A stretch of DNA of 5,546 nt, taken from NCBI GenBank assembly GCA_012735355.1, contig JAAYHP010000194.1:1-5546 (forward strand), read 5' to 3'. Shown here piece after piece: positions 1 through 5,546 of the stretch (position 1 is its first letter; each line of letters begins with the position of its first letter). The notes below the pieces were generated by a model. It was not told the DNA's origin. It did no database searches and saw only the letters and a list, made by a program, of their open reading frames with translations. The position numbers and the translations under genes are program-made. This DNA is from Lysinibacillus sp. GTDB taxonomy: Bacteria > Bacillota > Bacilli > Bacillales_A > Planococcaceae.

Positions 1-16
1 CGCTTTTGACAAAAGT

Positions 17-53
17 AAAAAACCCCATTTTCCCTTGAGAGAAAATGAGGCTT
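17..53 (-). terminator. Intrinsic terminator of the lipoprotein gene
   Basis: Bases 23-32 pair with 41-50 around an eight-base loop (33-40). In the minus-strand RNA the stem extends through 51-53 with 20-22. The one plus-strand mismatch (C25/A48) becomes a G-U pair in the minus-strand RNA. The stem is followed on that strand by six U residues (17-22) and more U after them. It lies about 55 bases past the stop codon of the lipoprotein gene. The orientation is well supported by the wobble pairs and the U tract. Confidence 0.85.
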
Positions 54-107
54 CTTTGACATTTTATCGGTAATTAATTTTCGTCCAGGACACTTTCCAA
101 TTTTCCA

Positions 108-1007
108 TTAAAAATTCACTGTTTCATCAATTTCTTCTGCTTGATCAATTATTTCTTGAGGCACTTCAATGGATTCGATACCATTATAGTTTGTCAATTT
201 CATTTTTGTATCTGCAGTAAATGTCATTGTTTCTCCATCAAAGTTTCCTTTAATATCCACAACCATATCCAATGCAGTAATGTCGAATGTATTTTTATCG
301 ATATGGAATACATAGTTTAACATATCGAACTCAATGGCTTCAAAAATTGCTTCATCGCCAGCAGCTTCCAATTCTTCTTCTGAATATAATTCCAGTTGAG
401 CTAGCATATACTTTTTAAACTCATTGCCCGCAGCATCAAGAGAGACTATATATTCAGAATCAGTTTCTTCAAGTTTAAAATCATTAATAAAAGACTTAAT
501 TTCTTCTAATTGCTCAGCAACATCAATTTGAGCTGTTGTCTCTTCAATAAACTCTTCATAATTGCCCATTGTCATTTTAAGCCATTGACCATATTCAGAC
601 TCTAGTACATAAATTTCGTCACCAACTACATACATTTCCATATCAGATGATACCGTCTCACCTGTCTCCGGATCAGGCATGCCCATTGAACCTTTCATGT
701 ACATAGCTAACGGATCAACTATTACATCCATAGTAAAATTTCCATCTGCTGTTTCTTCATAAATTTCACTATCGGATTCATAACTAGCCGTTGTTTTCAT
801 AACAACTTCAGCACTTAAACTTTTAACTTCATTTTGTCTTTCAAAGGATTTTTCAAAAATTTCTTCTAATGATAATTTATTTTCTTCAGCTTCATTTGAA
901 CTAGGAGTTGTTTCAGAATTAGAATTTGTGTTTTCTTCTGTTGTTCCTCCACAAGCCACAAGGAGTAATAATAAGCTTGCTAATAAAATTGCATACCATT
1001 TTTTCAT
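108..1007 (-). CDS. Secreted lipoprotein, DUF6612-like
   Basis: This encodes a 299-residue lipoprotein expected to be anchored on the outer face of the cytoplasmic membrane. Residues 1-18 are a lipoprotein signal peptide with a KK start, a leucine-rich core and the lipobox L16-V17-A18-C19; C19 would be lipidated and is the only cysteine. A T/S/N/E-rich linker (about 22-43) precedes a mostly beta-type, very acidic domain (about 45-290). The patterns 'LSAEVVMKT', 'MYVVGDEIYVLE' and the closing 'IEVPQEIIDQA' resemble DUF6612 proteins of Bacillaceae, which have no established function. The overall layout recalls LolA/LprG-like lipid-handling lipoproteins, but that is inference. The ATG is preceded by AAAGGATGG (1017-1025), nine bases away. 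The gene has its own terminator and looks monocistronic. I am confident it is a lipoprotein, fairly confident of the family, and cannot state a role. Confidence 0.9.
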   Translation of the reverse strand: MKKWYAILLASLLLLLVACGGTTEENTNSNSETTPSSNEAEENKLSLEEIFEKSFERQNEVKSLSAEVVMKTTASYESDSEIYEETADGNFTMDVIVDPLAMYMKGSMGMPDPETGETVSSDMEMYVVGDEIYVLESEYGQWLKMTMGNYEEFIEETTAQIDVAEQLEEIKSFINDFKLEETDSEYIVSLDAAGNEFKKYMLAQLELYSEEELEAAGDEAIFEAIEFDMLNYVFHIDKNTFDITALDMVVDIKGNFDGETMTFTADTKMKLTNYNGIESIEVPQEIIDQAEEIDETVNF

Positions 1008-1037
1008 TTAAAATTACCATCCTTTCCTATTAAACGA

Positions 1038-1066
1038 TACCATTAATAGAATAAAATGGAATGGTA
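1038..1066. promoter_or_regulatory. Inverted repeat upstream of the lipoprotein gene, candidate operator
   Basis: TACCATT (1038-1044) is repeated in inverse as AATGGTA (1060-1066), giving perfect 7-bp arms with a 15-base spacer. It lies 31-59 bases upstream of the lipoprotein start codon. There is no U tract, so it is not a terminator. A weak promoter could overlap it: TTACAA on the minus strand followed 17-18 bases later by an A/T-rich hexamer. I could not place a convincing -10. Operator or leader hairpin function is inference. Confidence 0.25.
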
Positions 1067-1128
1067 GTTTTGTAATTTTTTAGTAGTAGGTATGACCCCT
1101 TTTTAGACACAATATTTTAAAATAATAA

Positions 1129-1162
1129 AGGGAGCTTTTGTCATGAAAACGATAGGCTCCCT
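1129..1162 (-). terminator. Intrinsic terminator downstream of hflX
   Basis: AGGGAGC (1129-1135) pairs perfectly with GCTCCCT (1156-1162). Inside, TTTT (1136-1139) can pair with AAAA (1146-1149) around a six-base loop, leaving a bulge on one side. In the minus-strand RNA the stem is followed by a U-rich run (UUAUUAUUUU); the plus-strand side has none. It lies about 67 bases past the hflX stop codon and would separate hflX from the lipoprotein gene. Confidence 0.7.
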
Positions 1163-1229
1163 ACAAACTAATACAATTTTTTATTACATTATTATATTTT
1201 TACTGATTCTTTACGTATTTTTTATCTTT

Positions 1230-2510
1230 TTATTTAGAAATAAACTCCTCGAATTTATTATAATCCGCTTCTTTCAGCTCAACTTTTAACCTAGTTCCAA
1301 TTTCATCATATTCCGTTGATAAGACGGTAGCATTTTCATTTAAGTAAGATACAATATCCCCTCGATGGAAAGGGATGGTCAATTCACAAGTAATATAATC
1401 AGAAAAAATCAACTGTCGAATTAATTCAATTAACTCTTCTAACCCTTTGCCTTCTTTCGCTGAAATCCATATATTATCTCCACTCACCAACGGATAACGC
1501 ACATTAGCAATGTCGCTTTTATTGTAAACGTAAATCGTTGGAATGTTTTCTACGCCTATTTCTTTTAACGTATTTTTCGTTACTTCCATCATAAACTTAT
1601 ACTCTTCATGGGAAACATCTACAACATGCAATAACAAATCTGCATCTTTAGCTTCTTCCAACGTAGATCGGAAAGCCTTCACTAAATGGTGAGGGAGTTT
1701 GCTCACAAAACCAACCGTATCGGTAAGTAAAAATTGTTTATGATCTGGTAATTCAATTTTTCGGACAGATGTATCTAATGTAGCAAAAAGCATATCTTTT
1801 TCAAAAACTTCTTTTCCTTCATGTCCAAATTTTTTTAGCAGTTGATTCATAATGGTTGATTTCCCGGCATTCGTATAACCGACTAATGAAACGACAGGCA
1901 TGTTATTTTTTCGCCGTTGTTTTCGTTGGGTTTCCCGTTGTTCTTTAATGTGCTCTAATTCTTTACGCAACTTTGAAATTTGATCTTCAATCTTCCTGCG
2001 ATCTAACTCTAATTTCGTTTCACCAATACCACGGTTACGAAGGCCACCACCCGTTGCACCTGCTTGACGAGATAAAGAGGAATATAAACCAACTAATCTC
2101 GGTAACATATATTGAAGTCCGGCAAGCTCCACTTGTAACTTCGCTTCTTTCGTTTTTGCTCTGCGCTCAAATATGTCTAAAATTAGAGTCGTGCGGTCAA
2201 TCACTTTACAATCTAAATCCTGCTCTAAATTGCGTATTTGGGATGGGGAAAGTTCATCGTTGAATATCACTACATTTGCTCCAGATTCATCATAAAAATG
2301 TTTAATTTCTTCGACTTTCCCTTTACCTATATAATGGGAAGGGTTGATTCTCTCCAAATTTTGAGTAACTTTCCCAACCACTTCGACATTTAAAGCTTCC
2401 GCTAGATTCGCTAGCTCTTCCATAGAATATTCAAAGTTAGGATCACCTAAATTGACACCAACTAATATCGCTCTTTCATCTAAATTCTCTATTTCTTTTA
2501 ATTCAGCCAT
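1230..2510 (-). CDS. hflX: Ribosome-associated GTPase HflX
   Basis: This encodes a 426-residue GTPase of the Obg-HflX class. HflX proteins bind the large ribosomal subunit and split stalled or hibernating ribosomes under stress. In order, it has an N-terminal HflX domain (about 14-108, with 'YIGKGKVEEI' and 'IFNDELSPSQIRNLE'), a linker with a glycine-rich loop (about 150-172), a charged helical segment (about 173-203), the G domain, and a small C-terminal domain (about 370-426). The G motifs are all present: P-loop GYTNAGKS (211-218), T244 in 'FATLD', DTVGF (264-268), NKSD (330-333) and SAK (350-352). The length is normal. The glycine-rich loop reads GGGLRNRGIGETKLE rather than the usual GGxGxRGPGETQLE, so this may be a divergent paralogue. 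The start is supported by GGAGGG (2518-2523), seven bases before the ATG, and by the promoter at 2545-2572. Confidence 0.97.
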   Translation of the reverse strand: MAELKEIENLDERAILVGVNLGDPNFEYSMEELANLAEALNVEVVGKVTQNLERINPSHYIGKGKVEEIKHFYDESGANVVIFNDELSPSQIRNLEQDLDCKVIDRTTLILDIFERRAKTKEAKLQVELAGLQYMLPRLVGLYSSLSRQAGATGGGLRNRGIGETKLELDRRKIEDQISKLRKELEHIKEQRETQRKQRRKNNMPVVSLVGYTNAGKSTIMNQLLKKFGHEGKEVFEKDMLFATLDTSVRKIELPDHKQFLLTDTVGFVSKLPHHLVKAFRSTLEEAKDADLLLHVVDVSHEEYKFMMEVTKNTLKEIGVENIPTIYVYNKSDIANVRYPLVSGDNIWISAKEGKGLEELIELIRQLIFSDYITCELTIPFHRGDIVSYLNENATVLSTEYDEIGTRLKVELKEADYNKFEEFISK

Positions 2511-2544
2511 AATTTATCCCTCCACCTTAGGGTCTTGTCTCGAT

Positions 2545-2572
2545 ATTATACAGTATATCCCAAGGAGAACAA
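2545..2572 (-). promoter_or_regulatory. Candidate SigA promoter of hflX
   Basis: On the minus strand there is a consensus -10, TATAAT (2550-2545). A partial -35, TTGTTC (2572-2567, three of six matches), lies 16 bases upstream. Transcription would begin near 2538, giving a leader of about 28 bases that contains the GGAGGG site. The -10 sits within a small dyad, TATACTGTATA. The -35 overlaps the U-rich tail of the putP terminator. The -10 is strong and the -35 weak. Confidence 0.6.
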
Positions 2573-2577
2573 AGAAA

Positions 2578-2601
2578 GACCCACAGCTCCATGTGTGGAT
2601 C
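2578..2601 (-). terminator. Intrinsic terminator of putP
   Basis: Bases 2578-2585 pair with 2594-2601 to form an eight-pair stem with an eight-base loop. The C2580/A2599 mismatch on the plus strand is a G-U pair in the minus-strand RNA. The stem is followed on the minus strand by a U-rich run, UUUCUUUGUUCU (2577-2566). It lies 15 bases past the symporter stop codon, which is typical spacing. Confidence 0.75.
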
Positions 2602-2615
2602 CTCCAAAATAAAAC

Positions 2616-4109
2616 TTAATTCATTTCCTTTTCAGATTTTAAAATTTCTAAAGTCTTATCAAATTCTTCTTCAATTTCTTCATTTGGTTTATAAGTAACT
2701 AAACTTACAATAACCGCAATAACTAAGTTCGTGAAGAATCCTGGTACCATTTCATAAATCATACCGGAAAGAGCAGCTGATTGTCCCCAAATGAATGCAA
2801 CAATCGCACCAGCAACCATTCCGCTTAATGCGCCTACATTCGTTAGTTTTCTCCAATATAATGCAAGGAGAATCGTTGGACCAAAGGAGGAGCCAAATCC
2901 TGCCCATGCAAACCCAACTAGATCTAGAATTGAGTTATTTGGATTCCAAGCTAATACCAGTGCAACGATAGATACGATAAGTACAGCTAAACGTCCTGCT
3001 GCAACATAGTGACGATCCGTTGCATCTTTCTTGAATAACGCTTTATAAATATCTTCAATTAATGCAGAAGAAGTAACAATTAATTGGGATGAAATTGTAC
3101 TCATGATAGCTGCTAGAATCGCAGCAAGTAGTATACCAGCTATAAACGGATGGAACAAGATTTGCCCCATGGAAATGAAAATCGTTTCTGGGTCATCAAT
3201 GGTCATCACATTTTGTTGGAAATAAGCTAATCCAACAAGGGCTGTTCCAATGGCTCCACCTAAACTTAAAATCATCCATCCGATACCGATACGGCGAGCA
3301 TTTTTCATTTCTTTCACTGTCGTAATCGCCATGAAACGTACAATAATATGTGGCTGACCGAAATAACCAAGCCCCCAAGCAACAGATGATATAATCCCTG
3401 CAACAGTTGCTGTTGATGCAAATATACTTAAATGTTCTGGATTCATCGTTTGAATGGAAGTTGTCGTTTCATTAAAGCCACCTGTTACAAACAATCCAAC
3501 AATCGGAACTAACGTTAATGCAAAGAACATAATAGTACCTTGTACAACGTCCGTATAACTTACCGCTAAAAATCCACCAAATAATGTATATAATACAGTT
3601 ACCGTTGCAACAATAAGCATTCCTGTATGATAATCAAAACCGAAAGAACTTTGGAAGAATTTACCGCCAGAAACCATACCGGAAGATACATAGAAGGTAA
3701 AGAATACGAGAATCACAATACCTGCAGCAATACGAATTAATTTCGTATTATCTCGAAGTCGGTTATCTAAGAAACTAGGAATCGTAATGGAGTTTTTCGA
3801 AACTTGCGTATAAACTCGTAAGCGGGGTGCAACTAAAATGTAGTTTAACCATGCTCCAACCGTTAATCCAATTGCAATCCATGCTTCTACTAAGCCTGTT
3901 GCATAAATCGCCCCAGGTAACCCCATGAGCAACCAACCGGACATATCGGCCGCTCCGGCACTTAATGCGGTAGTTAATGGGCCTAAACCTCGACCACCTA
4001 ACATAAAATCATTTAAATTAGAAGTTCTTGTAAAAGCATACCAACCAATTAATAACATAGCAGCTAAATACAAAATAATCGCCAACATTTGAAAAGTATA
4101 TTCTGACAT
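2616..4109 (-). CDS. putP: Sodium/proline symporter (PutP/OpuE type)
   Basis: This encodes a 497-residue membrane protein of the sodium:solute symporter family that imports L-proline with Na+, for catabolism or as an osmoprotectant. Hydrophobic segments run nearly throughout, consistent with about 13 membrane helices, and end in a charged cytosolic tail rich in E and K. Visible family motifs include 'GGRGLGPLTTALSAGAADMSGWLLMGLPGA' split across residues 38-67, with D55, M56, S57 and G58 at the same numbers as the Na+-site residues known in E. coli PutP. Also present are 'WGLGYFGQPH' (245-254) and 'MSTISSQL' (336-343), matching the helix with the second part of the Na+ site. The ATG at 4109 is chosen over an in-frame TTG at 4127 because the AAGGAGGAG site lies between them. 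No putB or putC is adjacent, so osmotic OpuE and catabolic PutP roles cannot be told apart here. Confidence 0.93.
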   Translation of the reverse strand: MSEYTFQMLAIILYLAAMLLIGWYAFTRTSNLNDFMLGGRGLGPLTTALSAGAADMSGWLLMGLPGAIYATGLVEAWIAIGLTVGAWLNYILVAPRLRVYTQVSKNSITIPSFLDNRLRDNTKLIRIAAGIVILVFFTFYVSSGMVSGGKFFQSSFGFDYHTGMLIVATVTVLYTLFGGFLAVSYTDVVQGTIMFFALTLVPIVGLFVTGGFNETTTSIQTMNPEHLSIFASTATVAGIISSVAWGLGYFGQPHIIVRFMAITTVKEMKNARRIGIGWMILSLGGAIGTALVGLAYFQQNVMTIDDPETIFISMGQILFHPFIAGILLAAILAAIMSTISSQLIVTSSALIEDIYKALFKKDATDRHYVAAGRLAVLIVSIVALVLAWNPNNSILDLVGFAWAGFGSSFGPTILLALYWRKLTNVGALSGMVAGAIVAFIWGQSAALSGMIYEMVPGFFTNLVIAVIVSLVTYKPNEEIEEEFDKTLEILKSEKEMN

Positions 4110-4113
4110 ATAG

Positions 4114-4122
4114 CTCCTCCTT
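4114..4122 (-). promoter_or_regulatory. Ribosome binding site that fixes the putP start
   Basis: AAGGAGGAG lies just upstream of the ATG at 4109, with its AGGAGG core six bases away. An in-frame TTG at 4127 would place this site inside the coding region and add six residues (MRRRSY), so the ATG is the likely start. Confidence 0.85.
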
Positions 4123-4167
4123 CGCAAAATAATAATAAAATATATCTAAAAAGAGAATAAAAAAGGC

Positions 4168-4181
4168 GATTTCTAGAAATC
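4168..4181. repeat. Perfect 14-bp palindrome at the putP promoter
   Basis: GATTTCTAGAAATC is its own reverse complement. It lies just downstream of the candidate putP -10, across the predicted transcription start, a classic position for a repressor operator. As RNA it could form only a five-pair stem with a CUAG loop. It is followed on the minus strand by GCC and six T residues, so a weak terminator-like leader structure is an alternative. It partly resembles a CodY box (AATTTTCWGAAAATT), but the half-site spacing differs by one base. Confidence 0.4.
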
Positions 4182-4186
4182 TATGG

Positions 4187-4214
4187 TTTATAATTTAACT
4201 TTATCATAGGTAAA
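4187..4214 (-). promoter_or_regulatory. Candidate SigA promoter of putP
   Basis: On the minus strand, TTTACC (4214-4209) and TATAAA (4192-4187) are 16 bases apart and match consensus at four and five of six positions. The start would be near 4180, giving a leader of about 70 bases. A perfect TTGACA further upstream (4271-4266) has only a poor -10 (TTGAAT at 16 bases) and is a weaker alternative. I found no clear SigB-type promoter for this gene. Confidence 0.4.
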
Positions 4215-4351
4215 CTCCCTTGGGTATTGTATTTTATTTGAAAATTCAATTTTAATATAATATTTTGTCAAACTTATTCTAATAATAAATGCAATTTCTT
4301 TCAGTTACATTGTAAAAAATTATATGTTAAACTGTTGCCGATTATTATAGT

Positions 4352-4359
4352 AAAGAAGG
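4352..4359 (+). promoter_or_regulatory. Ribosome binding site of the methyltransferase gene
   Basis: AAAGAAGG is the only purine-rich site near the gene start. It touches the in-frame TTG at 4360, which is too close, and is nine bases from the in-frame GTG at 4369, which is a normal spacing. It is also seven bases from an out-of-frame ATG at 4367. It supports the GTG start but does not settle it. Confidence 0.6.
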
Positions 4360-4368
4360 TTGGTATAT

Positions 4369-5532
4369 GTGGAACTCAATCAAATGAAACAACGAATATT
4401 GGAGCTCGTTCATAGTAAAAAACTTATTCATGCAACAATTAGTCAACCGAGAAAAAAATCGAATGAACTGAAAAGAGTAAAATTAAAGCCTGTCGAAATA
4501 AAGGGACAATATCATATACAAATTGAATATCAATATGAAAGAATTTTAAAACACGAAAATATCTTGTTAGAAGAATTCCCCCATTCTTTTGATAATTTGA
4601 TGGAACAATTTAGACAAATTCATGGTCAATTTACCGATTGTACTATTCAAATCCAATTATCGAAAAAAAATAAAGTGACATGGAAAGAAGAACGAACAGA
4701 AAAGACACGAGAAGTTTCGTTATACCATAATCGTAAAAAGAATTACTTACTCGATGAATCTACAATATATCCTTTCCTTGTACGATTAGGTGTGCAAACC
4801 CAAGATGGAAAAGTAAAAAAACAAAAATACGACAAATTTCGTCAAATTAATCGATTTATCGAATTTATTGATGACTCTCTTGAATACTTGCCTAAAAATA
4901 AACAAATTCGCATATTAGATTTTGGTTCTGGGAAATCATATTTAACTTTTGCATTATACCACTATTTAAAAATAGAAAAAGGTCTTGATATTCGCGTTAC
5001 GGGTCTAGACTTAAAAAAGGAAGTTATCGAAGAATGTAACATTATCGCGAAAGACTTAAACTACGATCAATTGGAGTTTTTAGTTGGAGATATTAATGAC
5101 TATCATGAAGAAACTTCCGTAGATATGGTTGTTACATTACACGCCTGTGACGTTGCGACGGATATGGCGTTAGCTCGAGCAGTCAAGTGGGGAGCAAAAG
5201 TCATATTAAGTGTTCCTTGTTGTCAACATGAGTTAAACCGACAATTGAATGCACCTGAACTTTCGATTATGACTCAACACGGGTTGATTAAAGAACGATT
5301 TGCAGCCCTTGCAACAGATTCGATTCGTGCTGAAATATTAAAATTAGTTGGATACGATGTCCAATTAATGGAATTTATCGATATGGAACATACACCGAAA
5401 AACATTTTAATCCGAGGCTTTTACACTGGAAAAAAACCAAGCACAACTGATATAGAACGATACTACGCTTTCGTTCAATTTTTATCTGCCGAACCATTTT
5501 TACAAAAGGAACTTCAAGATTACTTATTATAA
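4369..5532 (+). CDS. Class I SAM-dependent methyltransferase, Methyltransf_32-like
   Basis: With a GTG start this encodes a 387-residue cytoplasmic methyltransferase. The N-terminal part (about 1-150) is rich in K, R and Q and predicted mixed alpha/beta; I do not recognise it, but its basic character suits nucleic-acid binding. The Rossmann domain follows, with motif I ILDFGSGKSYL (182-192), an acidic motif II residue D214 in 'VTGLDLKKE', 'VGDINDY' (239-245), 'VTLHACDVATD' (255-265) and 'SVPCCQHELN' (281-290). The 'LHAC' and 'PCCQH' motifs recall the PF13679 group that includes METTL25/RRNAD1 and TRM13-like proteins, which suggests an RNA substrate; this is inference. Possible starts are TTG 4360 (390 residues, no room for the RBS), GTG 4369 (preferred) and ATG 4384 (382 residues). 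It diverges from putP. No clear promoter is seen, and the window ends 14 bases after the stop. Confidence 0.88.
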   Translation: MELNQMKQRILELVHSKKLIHATISQPRKKSNELKRVKLKPVEIKGQYHIQIEYQYERILKHENILLEEFPHSFDNLMEQFRQIHGQFTDCTIQIQLSKKNKVTWKEERTEKTREVSLYHNRKKNYLLDESTIYPFLVRLGVQTQDGKVKKQKYDKFRQINRFIEFIDDSLEYLPKNKQIRILDFGSGKSYLTFALYHYLKIEKGLDIRVTGLDLKKEVIEECNIIAKDLNYDQLEFLVGDINDYHEETSVDMVVTLHACDVATDMALARAVKWGAKVILSVPCCQHELNRQLNAPELSIMTQHGLIKERFAALATDSIRAEILKLVGYDVQLMEFIDMEHTPKNILIRGFYTGKKPSTTDIERYYAFVQFLSAEPFLQKELQDYLL

Positions 5533-5544
5533 AAATCATGATTT
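5533..5544. repeat. Short palindrome after the methyltransferase stop
   Basis: AAATCATGATTT is a perfect 12-bp palindrome directly after the TAA stop, ending two bases before the window edge. It may be part of a larger hairpin or terminator that the window cuts off. On its own it is too weak to call a terminator. Confidence 0.25.
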
Positions 5545-5546
5545 GA

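Noticed and set aside
5..61. Direct repeat TTTGACA at 5-11 and 55-61 flanking the terminator
   Set aside because: Seven bases in A/T-rich DNA is expected by chance. There is no mobile-element sequence between the copies, only the terminator.
1973..2263. Plus-strand open frame of 96 codons inside hflX
   Set aside because: It is antisense to the conserved linker and N-terminal part of HflX, has no good ribosome binding site, and its translation resembles no protein family.
2791..3009. Plus-strand open frame of 72 codons inside putP
   Set aside because: It is antisense to the conserved symporter sequence and its composition is that of a reverse-complement shadow.
3196..3378. Minus-strand open frame of 60 codons in another frame of putP
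   Set aside because: The symporter frame is intact and conserved through this stretch. This one is a frame shadow with no start signal of its own.
4110..4127. Six extra N-terminal codons for putP from a TTG start
   Set aside because: The extension would contain the AAGGAGGAG ribosome binding site. The ATG at 4109 also puts D55, M56, S57 and G58 at the same positions as in E. coli PutP.
4222..4227. GGGTAT as a SigB-type -10 on the plus strand
   Set aside because: No GTTT-like -35 lies 13-15 bases upstream, and it points toward the methyltransferase rather than putP.
4343..4351. TATTAT/TATAGT as a -10 for the methyltransferase gene
   Set aside because: Transcription would begin at or inside the ribosome binding site (4352-4359), and there is no matching -35 at the right distance.

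Overview
The window is A+T-rich DNA from what looks like a Gram-positive member of the Bacillales. This rests on the strong AGGAGG-type ribosome binding sites, a lipobox lipoprotein of the DUF6612 type known from Bacillaceae, compact intrinsic terminators, and the family resemblance of HflX and PutP. I cannot name a species. The content is chromosomal housekeeping and metabolism. I see no insertion sequence, phage gene, CRISPR array, tRNA or rRNA.

The left three quarters carry three genes on the minus strand. Read in their own direction (right to left) they are a sodium/proline symporter (4109 to 2616), the ribosome-associated GTPase HflX (2510 to 1230) and a secreted lipoprotein (1007 to 108). 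Each is followed by its own hairpin terminator (around 2578-2601, 1129-1162 and 20-53), so they look like three separate transcription units rather than one operon. In two of these hairpins a pair that is mismatched on the plus strand becomes a G-U wobble in the minus-strand RNA, which fixes their direction. A consensus TATAAT for hflX sits just downstream of the putP terminator.

The right quarter holds one plus-strand gene (4369-5532), divergent from putP. It encodes a class I SAM-dependent methyltransferase of the Methyltransf_32 type, probably acting on RNA. The roughly 260-base divergent region (4110-4368) contains a candidate putP promoter, a perfect 14-bp palindrome at its predicted start point, and A/T-rich dyads. 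I could not identify a convincing promoter for the methyltransferase there.

No shared pathway links the four genes: one imports proline, one acts on ribosomes or stress recovery, one is a surface lipoprotein of unknown role and one is a probable nucleic-acid methylase. I found no evidence of a new multi-gene system. The most notable points are an atypical glycine-rich loop in HflX, a six-codon reading frame overlapping the methyltransferase start, and the palindrome at the putP promoter.
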